From the NCBI GenBank assembly GCA_023333565.1, contig JAJKFH010003493.1, positions 3,348,001-3,412,000 of the forward strand: a stretch of DNA of 64,000 bases. Reading direction: 5' to 3'. Within the stretch, counting starts at the first letter, position 1, and each line of letters begins with the position of its first letter. The notes below the pieces were generated by a model. The model saw only the letters and a program-made list of their open reading frames with translations, did no database searches and was not told the origin of the DNA. A program made the translations under genes and the position numbers. The stretch is from Puffinus mauretanicus (lineage: Eukaryota; Chordata; Aves; Procellariiformes; Procellariidae). Of the stretch, positions 1 through 13,310 are shown one piece after another.

Positions 1-3000
1 TCCTTTATATGCCAAGACAGTTTCATTTTTTGTTTGATCCACTTACAGGCTATTGGATATCGTAAGAATTCTAGTTCGGTATTCTGCTAATTGTAACTGT
101 AGTCTGCCTTTTGCTCTGCCACCTGATTTTATTCTGCATCCATTGCGATGGTACTGTTGCACTCCTGTTCTTCTCTGATGTATGATGTGCTGGGGTACTT
201 ATTTGAGATCACTGTTATCCGTTAGCTTTAGCACAACACCATTCTTTACTTTTTAAAAAAAAAGAGAAAGAAGGAAAGAAAACAACATCAACAACTGAAA
301 ATGAGGCAAAATGGATTTTCAACAGAAATATTCTACCTCTATCAACATATTTGAGGGCATTTTTCCTACAAGTTCCTAGGCTCTGCATAAGTGCAGACAG
401 TCCTGCAGAGCCCTGGGATTTAGCCGCAACAGCAAGTTGGAACTGTGGTATGGGCTGGCAGAAGTGAAGTCATGAGACTGCCAGTGAAGTGCGATGTGCT
501 GTGAGCTCGGAGGTCCTGCCACCACCCAGTGGTGAGTCCAACAGCTGAAGTGATACAGAGGACAAAAGCATTACATCTCCTTGCCGTGAGAGGGTAGCTG
601 AATTGGCTTAGGTATGTTCCCAGCAGTTCACTCTTTAAAGAAAACTCCAGAGAGTGAACGTAACAACCCCAAAACCTCAAACAAACCTGGATACAGGAGA
701 AGACTTTGTTTACTGCATTTTTTTGAGAGAGAGAATAAAACCAAAATATTCCTTAACTGATTTTCAAGGGTATAATTGCCGGTGTATTTTTTTTTTTTTA
801 TTTATACTTTGTTCTTTCTGATTTATTTGGATCTGTTTCATGGTCTTTGCATTAACATTTGCCAAGTAGAATACAGCTAGGAAGGACTGTTGTAACCAAA
901 TATCTGATAAATAAGAATCATTTAGAGTGGAACAAAACCCTAATTTCTTATCTGTAGGCAGAAAATATTCATCCCCTTTAATCTCGTGATAAGGGAATCT
1001 ACTCTTGAATGGGAAGGCTAATACGCTAAAAGAGGGTATCTCAGTGTTTGCTTCTCTTATTGGCTTGAATGGATGACTATGAATGATCTGTATTTTTTTT
1101 CCAGTTTGATTGCTATATGTAAGATTCTTAGTTTGAAGCCTGCTTTTATTGCTGGTAATGACATGTCAGAGTGTAACTAGCTCTCCACTTAACTGTAGTA
1201 CCAGAAATAATGATCAGCTTAAGTCAGACATACATTCTGCGAAGGCTAATTTTACATTTGGTTCTAGTGTTTCTTTTTAACTCAATGTATGCCTGTCCAT
1301 AAACACTAATTTCAGCTTATTAATGATGTAAAAACCTATGGAGTCAATCAATAAACACAGGGAGTTAACTGATATAAAACCATGGCAGTTGAACTGTTCA
1401 AAAAATATCTCCAAAGTTATCACTTATTTATACCTGAATTTGCGTGATTTTTTTTTTCTGGGCTAGCAGTGAAGCAGAGAAAAGGGTAACTCACAACCAG
1501 TGCTGCAACAGTAGTAATAGCTCACTTTTACAATGAGTCTCAGTGTAAAAAAGGTACATAGATTGGGTCAAAAGAACCAAATGTGAGTGAATGCAGGATG
1601 GGTAGGAAGCAAGCTAATACAGGCATTCTCCAGCATGGCTCATGCTGTCATTGTAGCAAGAAGTACTTGGCACTGTTTAAAGCTCTGACTGTTTCTAGGG
1701 CTTTGATGTGCTGTAAAATAATAGATTTGTAACATGTACGAGCTCCTAGGTCAACCTTAGAAGTTCATCAGCTGCTGGCAACTTGTACCTTGTACTTGTG
1801 CCTCGTTGGCACGCGTTGCATGACACTAACTCTTAATTTCATGAGCCTGTAGGTTTGGTTTTTTTTTCTGTTTTTCCACAGGGCCTTTGCCTTGTTCAGT
1901 GCATTATGATAAACAGTGCCTTACTATTTTTTGCCCTTTTTACATGACAGTATTTTAAAATTAATATGCTTAGTGTCTGGGAGCTTACAGTAGAAATGAA
2001 GAAATTATGAATTATGGGCTCAGTTCATTGCATTGGCTTCTGAAAGACAAATTGTGTTTCACTGTGGTCAATTTGTAGTGTAAAAATATTAAGTGGATCT
2101 TTGATGCAATGATTTCTCAGCTGTTACGACAACACAAGCATTTTAGTGTTAACTCAGACCCAGATCTAGCTTAGAAATTAAAGATGTCATGAGGAAGGCA
2201 TAACAGGCTTGACTGGGCACCAGATACCCTTCTGTTGATTTCTGTAAGCTTTGTTGCAATTTCTGCTTGCAGTTGATAAGGCAAGAGGCGATTTATGGCT
2301 GATTTTTCTTGAGGAGCAGATGGAAGGGACCAGCAGTAATCAGAACAGGTTGTACAGGTGGTCATAAGACCTGGAGGCTTCGACAGCTTATTCCTTCCCA
2401 CATGTTTACAGTGAAGAAACCACAGGAAGCTGCTGAGAGCTGCTGCTCTTCCATGGAGAGCTGGGGACAGCTGAGGAGGCTCCAGGCACATTTGTGTTCA
2501 TTACTGGTCTCTACTGCCCTCCTAGTTTGGATGCTACTTTTGGTCTACTCTCCTGCATTGACTGGCTTCAATCTCCCATGCTATTAATAGGACACAGCCC
2601 TGCATTAGTAAACTGCAAAAATCTTAAAGAGGTGGCATCTTGGGGGGGCATAAAGTACATCCAATTATGGAGTTGTTAACCTTTCCTTCGTTTCTGTTCC
2701 CCGCCGTCCTCCTCTGTCTTGTATTCCTGCATTTTCTTTAAAGCATGACACTTCTGCTTTGTGATGCAGAAATAAGAGAAACAGGCAGAAAAGGGATAAA
2801 AAATGTTAAAATCCAATGCAAAATACTTGAGGGGTTTTCAAAAATAAATCTGAAGAATTTTGCAAGGAAATTAATGTTATTTCCCATGGGTTACATTTTC
2901 CACTTGGTAAGGACCATGGAATATAAATGTAATTTGTAGAATTAGACTGGCAGTAGTACAGTGTAGTAGAATGTACTTCAGGGCTGATTATTCATGTGTC

Positions 3001-6000
3001 CATGAGGTTGTTCTCATTTGGAGCTTAAGAGTTAAAATTGTAGTTTCATAACCAGCTATCTGATAACAGCTTAGCATGTGAACAACAGGAGCCAAAAATC
3101 TGGATGATTGATTTAGTACCTGATCACATTACATTTGTTACAACTTTCCTAAAAAAATAAATTCCATGCTGGCAAGAGGTGCCAGATTGATAGCTCCGGA
3201 ACCTTACTTATCTACTGAAAGAGAACATTTCTGTCAGCAGGAGTTTGAAATCTCTCTTACTGCCCCAAAACTCAGCCTAGTAGGATTCAGTTTAGAATAT
3301 AAGGATGCAATTTTGTCCTCAAACCGTTTAAGACTTGGTTTCTCCGCAGAGGTTAGCAAGCTCTTGCGCTGCATAGGGAAGGCACAGCTCCATGAAAGGT
3401 GTTGAAGTCGTGCGATGGAAAAGCCCCAGATTATTATTGTGCACATGGTTGCCGACTGTGGAGCAGAGTAAGAGACCGTCCAGGAGCTGCGCCTGCATCC
3501 CGACCCGTGCTACCTTCCCCAGTCCATGCAGAAATGGACCCTTCGGCTTCTCCTTTGCAGAGGGATTCCCCATGCAGTATCGTCAGGCTTTGGGGGGAGG
3601 GTGGGGGAGAACGGGTGGGGAGCAGAGTAAAGGAGAGGAGTCGCCTATCGTTTTCCTGCGCACACAGACACTCTTGTGCTTTTAGTGGTGTAGAGAGGAA
3701 GGCAAAATCCTCCTGTAGATGGCTCACTGCAACCTTTGCTGGACTTTGCTGGACTTGCCTTGGTTTTAAGAATAAGCATTTGTATTCTTAGTGAGAGAAT
3801 GTGTGTAACCTCTTTCTTAAGGTAGTGTATTTTTGACATCGTAGTCTCTTTAATGACGGAAAAGTGTTAGCAATTTTGGCCTAGAATCTTTGGCTTGTTT
3901 TTATGTCTTCTAGTGGCTTACTTCAGTATTATGTTTTTTAGTCAGACTCTTGAACTTCAGTTTTGTGTACGCTTTGTTCGCTATACTTTCATCCTGAATA
4001 GCACAACAGCCTCTGAGCATGGTACGCTGTAAATATGAATTGTGGCAGTGCAGCCTTTGATATAGGTGACTCCTGATCCATCAGCATTACTGTAGATGAA
4101 GATTGTTTTCAAAGAGTGCTGAGAGATTGTCTTGACTTGATGGGTGCCTGTGGAGCACCCGGGAGTTGTGCTTTGAGCAGAGGGTGCCTCTGCATAGCCT
4201 GCTGCTGAACTCTTGGAGTTGAGCAGTGGTTTGGAGTTTTATATTCCATCCAAGCAGGATAATACAGAAAAGTGAAGGAAGGAAATAACATTTCCATCGG
4301 TGATTCTATCTGAGCAGCTAAAGTTTGAAAGAAGTTCAGAAGAGCCTTTAAGGTTATACTTTTAATCGTGAATGGCTGAGATGTCCAGATAATGTGGACT
4401 TCAGATAAAGCTCAGATGGATGGAAATGTACTTAGTTCTGTGATAGTACCAGAGGAAATTGGTGGAAAATACTGTTTAGAACAGGATTAGATAAAACTCT
4501 GGAAAATATATTAAAGCACTAATCTTAAATTGGCAGAATGGAATAGATGACTACTGCTGATAAGTTATTATTTATTGGATCTACATAGCTAATATGTGAA
4601 GAAAGTTTTATAAAATTTAATTTTGCATTTGCTCAGTTGGATTTTAAATGAATGCTAGTTTCTACTGGAATAGGGTCTCATCAAGCACATCCCAGCATCC
4701 GTGGCATTCCAACCTGAGCTTTACTAGCACCGCAGTAGTGCCCAAGGTTGTCTGTATTAAAAACTTGGTGTTTTGGGGAAATGGAGAAGAACTAGCAGAT
4801 TTAAATCAGAAATTAGTTTTGTAATTTGGCTTCAATACAAAAAAAAAATCCCTTTTTTTTTTTTCTTTCTTTCTGAAATGCTGGCTTTTCTATAAAGACC
4901 GTCTGTTTCTCTCAGAGCTATAGCAACTTCAAAGGGTTTGTCAGCATTAGCACAGCTTGGGTAGAAACAGCCAACAGGATGTGGAATATTTGTACAGCCT
5001 TTCTAATTCCACAAGGGACTAAACACATTTGCTGTTTTATATGCAAATACAAGAGATGATGATATAAAATGAAAAGAAAGAGTAACACAAAATACATTCT
5101 TCATGTGTTTTGCACTGATATGTCACAGCATTGCTAGTCATAATTGAATGTAAGTGCAAGATTGAATACAGGATTATTAGTTAAATTCAAAGTTGAATGG
5201 AAGCCCATCAGACTATCTGCTTTTTTAACAAGTTTTTGTAGTTGTTTTTAGTTTTACGTTATAATCCAGCATGTTGTATTGTAATAATGTAATACAGAAA
5301 TTGTTAAGAGTATTGCTTGTAATGTGTTAGAATTCTATATATATAAATTTCAGGTTGAAATTTGTCTTGTTCACTGTCTTTGTGAGGAAGAATTTGTGAG
5401 CAATTCTGGGAACAAACAAGTAGAGAAAAATAACTGTTGAGTCTTTAATGGCTCCATGGTAGGAGCATCTAGGAGTAGAAAAGTAAATTTTTCAGAGAAA
5501 GTGTCCTTGCTGAGGAGGAGCAATCTGAAGCGGTTCAATGAATAGGTTTTTTTCATCATATTCCACTGTTCAGTTGGAACAATCCTCCCTCACTGTTAAA
5601 ATGGTACAACTCTCTCAGCACAGCGCTAGCAGTTTCACTTTGCTATATGTAACTTCGCTTTTCAGTGAATTCTGCAAATACTTGGGAAATTCTATGGGGA
5701 AAAAAGAGAATGCAAGCATAATGGCAGTGGAGAGTACCTCGAACTACCAGCATAATCTTTAGAAAGCAAAGAAATGGCAGTTACTTTGGCATGGTACTGG
5801 TTTACCTACTCACTTTTCTACTCTTGCGCCAAGGTTTGTCTGCTGGTTTCGACATATTTGAAGAGGAACTCACTGCTCCAGGTAAAGGGAATTAAAACCA
5901 TGAGCATCTCTAGATACTCAGGCTGTTTACATTGGAGAAGGCTGTTGCTTTGGACAAGTCTGGACGTAACCAGTTTGCGTAGAGAAGGAAATCTGAGCTC

Positions 6001-6276
6001 CACATGAAACTGGAAGAGTAATAAGCAAAATGGAGTTCAGAAAACTATAAGTTTTCTCTCCCTCTTTCAGAAATAGTGGAGGAAAATATAGTTTGTATAG
6101 CATGAGGTCAAGAGTAAGAACATTCAGTGTCTGAACAAAAAACCCCAATGTAGTCTTAACAGTTACTTAAATAGATTTTTTAAAGGGAAAAGACCATAGC
6201 AAGAGTTTGTATGTATTTTTTTACTGAATTCTGCTAAAGCTCATTGTAACTGGCATCCTTCTCAAATTTATGAACA
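1..6276. other. Non-coding stretch, no gene seen
   Basis: AT-rich single-copy-looking sequence. Open frames here are under about 130 codons, overlap each other on both strands and match no family I know. A GC-richer patch at about 3380-3740 has overlapping frames of 97 and 130 codons on the plus strand and 97 on the minus strand, with no credible splice context. Within that patch the 10-mer TTTGCTGGAC is tandemly repeated at 3735-3754. An A-run followed by a T-run lies around 4840-4865. Nothing else could be supported. Confidence 0.7.
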
Positions 6277-6339
6277 GGGAAAAAAAGTAATCACTTTTCC
6301 AAAGCAAAAAAGGGAAAGTGATTGCCTTTTTTTTTTCCC
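6277..6339. repeat. Long imperfect inverted repeat (fold-back)
   Basis: The left arm at 6277-6300 runs GGG, seven A, GT, then AATCACTTTTCC. The right arm at 6312-6339, read on the opposite strand, is GGG, ten A, GGC, then AATCACTTTCCC. The arms pair along nearly their whole length apart from A-run length, one small bulge and one mismatch, leaving an 11-base A-rich loop at 6301-6311. It is the longest hairpin I noticed in the window. It could be a decayed terminal-inverted-repeat remnant, a hairpin RNA precursor or a replication product. The sequence does not decide among these. Confidence 0.7.
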
Positions 6340-6649
6340 CAGCCATTTTCAAGGGGATGCCTTGACTGTGCAAAAATCTGTTGTTTGTATAAGTAAATGT
6401 TTGTGCGCTAAGTAGTTTTGTTTCTGGCCAGTGTCGTGAAATACCATTCAGTTATACTTAGGAGTGTTTTGTGTGCTTTCTCCCTAAATAACGATTTCTC
6501 TATTTGTTGAGTATGTCTTTATTTTTTGTGTGAAAGGAGAGAGATCTAGTTCAGCACATTAACTACTTTGTTGGGATTATCTGATGTAGTGCATCTGAGC
6601 TCCTTGCAGTCCATAAATATTCAAACTCGCAGCATGTGAGTGAGGTAGG

Positions 6650-6800
6650 AAAGTTGTATCTCCTCCTTTTCACAGGTAGGGGAGCGAGGCACAAAGAACT
6701 TGAGAACTAGCTCCTCAAAGGGACCCCGCTACCCATATCGCCTTGATTTCACAGGGAGATAGGCCCTTAAATATCTTTCTGAAACTGGCCGTCTGGCTTA
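6650..6800 (+). repeat. Possible ancient SINE-like relic
   Basis: The segment holds a run resembling the MIR core (CTCCT..TTTTCACAGGTAGGG..GAGGCACAAAGAAC), recalling the familiar 'lower to background, gaggcacagagag' pattern of tRNA-derived amniote SINEs. It is followed by TTTCACAGGGAGATAGGCCC..TAAATATCTTTCTGAAA, which resembles an old repeat common in reptile and bird genomes. Both resemblances are from memory, and divergence is high. It could instead be chance similarity. No target duplication is visible. Confidence 0.35.
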
Positions 6801-9800
6801 CAGAGGAACTCACAAGAGGTCCGTGGTATACTACTGTTACATCTTGACCTATTTCCCTGACTGCTGCCTTGCCTTTATTCTAGGGAAGTTTTAGTGTTTC
6901 TCTTTTGTCTCATCTTTCTCAGAGACAAAGACAAAAGGAAGGCTTTAGTGGTATCTCTAGCACAAATAGGGTTTTTTTTGGGGGATATGGGGAGAGCAGG
7001 GGGGAAGAAGCTCTTTCATATTCCCTTTTAAGTTTATTTTAATTCTGACACAGTAATCAAACTGATAGTTCTCTGCTAAAGTGTATGCCTGAATACCGCA
7101 GATCCATCTTTGACAGAGTTGATTTGACTAAAGCGTCGGGCAATGCTTTGCCAGTGGTTAATATACTTAGTATTTCTGTGACCATGAAGCAACCTTCTAT
7201 AAATATCTTACAGCAGTTGTACGTGGCTGTCTGAAGAAGTCTGTCTATAAAGATTTATTTGCCAATGTCCTTTTACCCTTTTTTTAACAAGCAGCTTTCA
7301 AAGGCTGTTTATATTTTTGGCAGAGCTGTGAGCTTTCTCTCAGGGCTACTCGCATTTCAGAGAACAGGTGACTTGCATACTTTTTGTTTATAAATTACAA
7401 GTAAACTACGTTGTTAGTCCAATATATATTTAGAGCAATCATAATTGACCACATTGCTAACACTTTCCAATTCCTTTTAACGTGCTTTGAATTTCTGCTT
7501 GGTGTTTGCGGTTTTGTTTGTTTGTTTGTTTTGGGGTTGGTTTGGTTGGTTGGTTTGGGTGTTTGTTGTTTTTTTTTTTCTGCTCTGAGACCTCAGGAGT
7601 AAGCTTGGTATATTTAAAATGTTGTTTTCAAACAAAGCTTCTCTCTTTTTGTGCTTTTTTGTTGCATTTCATATGCATTCTCTGAAGGGGATAATTCTCC
7701 TATATTCGCTTAAAATAATGATCACTAATTATTCCCTGTTAGTAAAGGAGAACCCTCAAAGATAGCTAACAAATGATACATGCAGGAACACACAGGAAAT
7801 CACAAAGCATCTTATCAGTCCAAGAAAATGAACTCCTCATCTCTCGGCTGATTGAGCACCGTAGAACTGATTATTTTAGGATTGTTTTTTATTTGTTTTA
7901 AATTCTGAATTAGTTGGATAGAAACTTTTGGGAAGCAGTGTAACGATCTGCACTGTTTTGTGGCTCAGTGACAGAAAGAACTTGCCTTGTGGTGCCCATG
8001 GCTTAATTCCCTGTTGGAATCATCTGCTTGACTTTGTTGAAATTATGCCAGTGGATAATTTGGCCCCCGGTATTCCAGGAAACAGAAGAATGGATGCTGA
8101 AACCTGTTAATATCACTGGACTGTAACCAAATATCCCTTACTAAGAAGGTGGGGGACAACAACATTTTTTTAAGGAGTGATGTGTGTAGCTCCAAGGTCA
8201 GGAAAACTGTCCTTCTATATCTGTGTTCCCGTCAAAACTTATTTCGTAAAAGAATTAAGGTTATTTGAGCACTGTGTCATTTCTATAACAGTAAGTATTA
8301 GAAATCAGAAAGCTGAACAACACAATTAAATAGAAATAAAAGAGAAGGTGCTAACACTAGAGCAAACTCGAAAAATGGCACTTTATACAGTCACGTGAGA
8401 ATTCAGATGCTTGCTGCAGGCTCCTCCAGGTCCAGAACTCTTGCTTTCCCCTTTCGTTGCCCAGCTGTACATCGGTTTTCTTCCTTGCTCAGCCACTGAT
8501 CTCTCTCAGATGGTATTGGCTCCTTTCCATACTGTGATTAACTGCACTGTTTTTGGTCTGATTACACACAGTCACGTTCTACCCAGGAAAGGTGGCAAGA
8601 TCTGTGGGGAAAATGCCATCTTTGTGCATGGCATGGGTGTCCAGGAGAAAGCCCTCTATGGTCCCTTTCTCTTCCCAGCTATCAGGGACCCCGGGCCTGG
8701 CGTGGTGGGATTCCTCATCTCCCTTACCCTTTATTGTGACGGTAGCAACAGAAGCCAGAACAGGCAGGAGCAGTCCAGTAGTCCTGGCAGTTTCTTCTCT
8801 GGATGGCAGTGATCCTTCTCGGCAGATGCCTCTGCCCGAGAGGTTTCAGTCAACTCTCAAGCCTGTTTTATAGCTCTTCTCCCTTTCTACGGTTTCAGAA
8901 GATGAGAGGCAGTGAGAACACAAACTGCGTCTGAGAGTGTCACAAGGGCATAGGGTGCTCAGGCCATGTAGCAGCATTCAGGAATATAATCGTAAAGCGG
9001 AAACACACATTGGTTCTGCGTACACTAATACTAGCTGTGGTACGGTCATGAGAGATCAGTATCACAGAGATCCCCAGACTCTCAGTTTGTTCAGAATTGC
9101 TTTTGTTTCATCTTCAGAGCTAGACTGCCTTATACCATGAAGATAATAATTGTTATCCTGCTATTTATACCATAGCTGAGATACCAATGCCTAAAGGAAA
9201 ACAGCTAGCATGCTGGCAGCACTAGATTTTAAGATGACTATAATGGAAGTCATTGATGCCTTCAGAAATTTGGTAAAAGATCTGAAAAGATAAACTACAG
9301 TGATGGAAAAAGTAATCTTCAAATATCTCTGGGTACCATCTGTTCACGATAAATAAATAAATGCATCAAACTGGTTAATAGGTGACAAATCCCAGTGCTG
9401 GTAGACAAATCCAGGTGTCACCAAATTCTGTTTAGAACTTTGTTGTTTTTACATGAGCGGGTCGCAGAGTTACTCATAGATACCTGCATGAACAGGTTTA
9501 GAGCAAATCAGTCAGGCTGATGTTTTATTCTATCCCCCAAGCACATATTATGCGCCTGGTTCCTTCTGTGCATTAACCTTGGAATATGCTGTCAAAGTCC
9601 ATTTGCAAGTGCTTTGCCTTTGTCTCATTGAGGTTGCATCCAATGCTTGATTGGTGAGCAAGTGCAAAACAAGGTGTGACATCCCTTCCGGACACCGTAA
9701 GCAAATCTTGCATTTCTTGCATCCATGTACCCTCATAGGATTATGGGGTTCCTCACATTATCTTGAGTCTGTAACCTATCTCGTATTTTTTTCCTGCTGT

Positions 9801-12800
9801 CTATCACCTGCCTTTACCTATCTGTTAGGTCAGTCATTTAGACTGTCAGTTCCTTGAAGCAAGCACCACCATATATTGTTGTGCGTGTATATATTTTTAG
9901 TGCAAAGGCACCTTGATCCAGCTGTGATCTATAGTCTAGGTAGCTATTATGCAAATTTTAGCATTTAATATCCTTGAAGAATTGCTTTTCAGTAATATTG
10001 ATTGGCAGCAGTTATCTGTGATACAGTAGGTTTGTGTCCTGAGAAAAGGAGGAGAGTAACGCTTGAAACAAATCCTTGAAAGCGACCTTTTGATTTGTGG
10101 AATACATACAAACAGCAAATCCTGTGTATTGCTGAAATGCAGCAATAAACATATGCAACTTCTTTGAATGACTTGCCATGCCTGCCCTGCTGTTTGCTTG
10201 GCCAGGGCTGGAGTTCTGAAGTGCCCTGAAATTTGTGAGGTTATTGTTATAGGCCTTTAGCCTGTAGTGTATTTATATCTTAAATGGAAGTAAAATTTTG
10301 TTAAAGTTTTGGCGAAGAGATCTCAAAATCTAGAGGGAAGGATCTAAATTTAACTGGAGCCTAAATATCACTTGATTTACTCAGTGCACTTCAAATCGCA
10401 GAAAAGTATGTTTTCCCCTTGTACTTACTAGGGTCGTCTTGCCCTAGCCTGTGCTGAGCTCTGTTACACCACTGCGCAGCTTTATAGTTCAATTTTTTTT
10501 TTTCAAAGCTTACGTGCTGTACGACTGAGCTGTTGAAAAGAACAAAAGTATTCTGAAACTGTTCAGCAGGTGAATCCAGACTGTGCCACTTTCCAGTGAC
10601 TGCTTAGTTCAGCACAGTGTTTAACTTAGCCTCCAAGGGTTCCCCTGAGCCTCAAATCAGCATCAAACTGAAAAGCAGCATGGTCGGGATAGCACACTAT
10701 GTTTCCCACAGCTTCAGAACACTTATTTTCTTTTCAACTTATCCTCCAAGCAATTGAGACTCTAAATTGGCATCACACTAGGTGACATGCTTAGGAGGGT
10801 ACATCACTAATAGCATTAAATTGCTGATTTCTCTTAAAAGAAATACAAAATAAAAAGCAACCAGACAAAAATACAAAAGTTTTCTGACATTAATGGAGCC
10901 TACAGATGAGAAGTGTGGAAATAACTGCTTGTACAATCATTATCAGCTTTGGCTCTCTTTCAACTACCACACTTCTTTGGAAGCTGTTAGAGCTTGCGGC
11001 TTCTTGAGAAATTGTTTATGTTTTGTAGAAGCAAAACGATGGAAACGATCAGGTTGAAAGCCATTTAATGCAGTACTCCTGAACAGTGCCATGAGATTCA
11101 GTTTCAGCCCTTCTCAGGGCTGTAGTATCTCATAGAGACCTTACTCCAGCAGCAGAGGGTGGACACAAGATCTTCTTTCAGAATTGTTACATGCAGAGAC
11201 TGTCTTGGTCCAGACCCCAGGGACCCTATTTCATTTTCTTTTATAGAAGTGTCCAGTAGTTTAAGATTAGGATGTGATACTTTCTTTTGGCTTAATCTCA
11301 AACCCGTATGTTTACCTCCGTTTCATCCACAGGGTCTTATTTCCCAGTTCTCTTTGCCATTCTTGTCTTCCTCTAAGAAACAGATGAGGGTTGGTCTCAG
11401 ATGCACTTCAGATGCATGACAAGGGTAGTCTGGCACTGAAAGCTGAAATGAGGAACTTTCTTCTTCTAAGAGGGTTTTGCAGCCAAAGTGTTGGAAGAGG
11501 AATTGACACCCACTGGAGATGGATTAAACTTGCTTGAGCTAGCGTTCTTTGAAAAGAAAATTTGTCTGAAAGATGGAATATAAGAAAATTTGTTTATATA
11601 ACTTAGAAACCATGGTGACTTGATAATGATTAAAAAAAAATTTCTGAAAAAATTTTTTCCCCATTAGTTTTAGTGGGCTTTGGAAAAGCACCCATACGAA
11701 TTAGGACCTCAGAAATTCTGCGTTCTCCAACACATTTGTTCATAGATTCATTCATCTGAATCTCAACTCTTAAGAATACTCCTACTAAACCAGATATAAA
11801 ATATATGTGTGTGGTCATTGTGTACTTCTGTATTATTTTTGTCATTTTTTGGCTACTTGCCAATATTTTATTGAGAATTACAGAACTACAGGCCTATCTG
11901 TTCAGCCTCCCATTGTGTTCCTCTATTAGATGTACACATTTTTCAGTACAGTAAAATCTTTCTGACTTCTATTTTGCTATTTTACAAATGTGATAATTTC
12001 CACTAGTCACAACACTCATGCAACAGTTTGGGTTCAAGTCCCTCGAGTTTCAAAATACAAGTAGCATTCTTGGGGAAGTAGCAAAATTCAAGTAGCGGTT
12101 TCATGGCAAAGCCCCCCCCAAAAGACTAAAATGATCCCATCTGACCTTTGCAACCTGAAAATCTATTACTTTTATGCTAATGTATGTGTATCTGAATCAT
12201 CGTTAAAATCAAACTAAAGCTGTCAAAATGAATCATCCAAATTATGTTTTAGTATCCTCTCATTGATTTCAGTATTTTTTTCAGTGATGTCTTTCATGGT
12301 TTTGAAAAATGGTTGTACAAAGGTTTTTGTATTGGTATGAGTTGATAAGGCTCTGCAGCGTTTTCCTCATATTTCTCTTTTTTTCCTAATGCTGCTCTTT
12401 TTGTTAGTTACTTTGCTTATTTGTGTGCTGTCACAGTAAAGGTACTCTATTCCTTGTATTTTGAGACACAACAGAAGATGCCCTGTGTGCAGACAGCTGC
12501 TTGTACTTTTGTAAACTCGATTGCAAGCATTTCACACTGTTTTTTTCCTGCTGTGTCCATTGCTGGCAACAAATTCAGTGCTGAGATAATCCAACTTCAA
12601 TTGCTAAAGTGCTTAATTTTATCTGGTATCCTAATTTTTAGTGTGTTTATCGCAGCCATGCCAAGAAATGGATGTGAAAGCACTTGGATTTGTCCAAATA
12701 ATAAAAAGAGTCCATAAACATTTTTATCTGGCATATAGATAGAGAACTTTAAAAGAGAAGATGAATTGTGGTGAGTGAAAAAGATTCTTAATGTATGTTA

Positions 12801-12985
12801 GTTTTTTGTTAATGACTTTGTATAGGAATATAGGAGTTGCTTTGGTACGTGGGACTGAAGTATTCTTTGTCTGAATGAAAACAAATGCATAAGAAAACGT
12901 AGCAAGCAAATATACTCTTCCATCCTCTAACACTGGGGACTGTCGGAGCCAGAAGTGGTTTCTGTGTGTTTAGCACCTTTCGAGG
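6801..12985. other. Non-coding stretch, no gene seen
   Basis: No coding region could be supported. A GTTT-rich simple repeat lies at 7509-7580. A GC-richer patch at 8411-8880 carries an open frame of 133 codons with no recognisable domain, no signal peptide followed by a plausible protein, and an overlapping 93-codon frame in another phase. A 98-codon frame at 12421-12717 encodes a hydrophobic, cysteine-bearing peptide of no recognised family. T-runs and A-runs are scattered. Confidence 0.65.
7509..7580 (+). repeat. GTTT/GGTTT-rich simple repeat
   Basis: A low-complexity tract made only of G and T: four GTTT-type units, then GGTT/GGTTT variants, ending in a GTTGTT and a T-run. Tracts of this type are common in bird genomes. 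It creates a spurious hydrophobic open frame reading through on the plus strand. Confidence 0.9.
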
Positions 12986-13004
12986 ATTATTTTTTTCCCT
13001 GTTG

Positions 13005-13310
13005 GTCTGTTCAGTCTCTCTTTGAACCCATGTAATCCTTAAGCATCCACAACATTTCTTGGCCAGGAATTTCAGCAGCTTAACGGAACATTGTATGAGG
13101 AACCATTTTCTTTCATTCAGTCTTGCTGCTTGCGTCCTTTGAAATCACCTAATACTTGTGTTGGACAATCAGACTTCTAACACACTATTTTAGGAAGGAA
13201 AAGCTTTCCTCACACTGTATCATAAGTTGCACCTTGGATATTTGGGATGGCAAGAGAGCTAAATATCCTAATCCTTTATAATTATAGATGTCCTCGCAAT
13301 ATCTCTATGA
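13005..13310 (-). repeat. Ancient CR1 LINE fragment
   Basis: Read on the plus strand, the segment contains TTTGAACCCA, then ATCCACAACATTTCTTGGCC, AGGAATTTCAGCAGCTTAAC, a TTGTATGAGGAACCATTTTC-like stretch and CTAATACTTGTGTT. These line up in order with the reverse complement of the 3' region of old sauropsid CR1 elements (valine-cattle-like landmarks: 'subject names, ccacaacat..tggc.a.gaattcca.ag.ttaac..ttgtgtgaagaa..cttg tgtt', as I remember them). The element would therefore lie on the minus strand. It is heavily diverged, its ends are blurred and it codes for nothing. The match is from memory rather than from an alignment. Confidence 0.55.

Noticed and set aside
3392..3791. Overlapping 97- and 130-codon frames
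   Set aside because: They overlap each other and a 97-codon frame on the opposite strand, as expected where stop codons are rare because of higher GC. No family resemblance.
8411..8812. 133-codon plus-strand open frame in a GC-richer patch
   Set aside because: No recognisable domain, overlapping frame in another phase, no convincing splice or start context. Length is within chance for the patch composition.
12021..12060. GGTTCAAGTCCCTCGAG resembling a tRNA T-arm
   Set aside because: No A box, acceptor stem or anticodon arm could be found at the right spacing.
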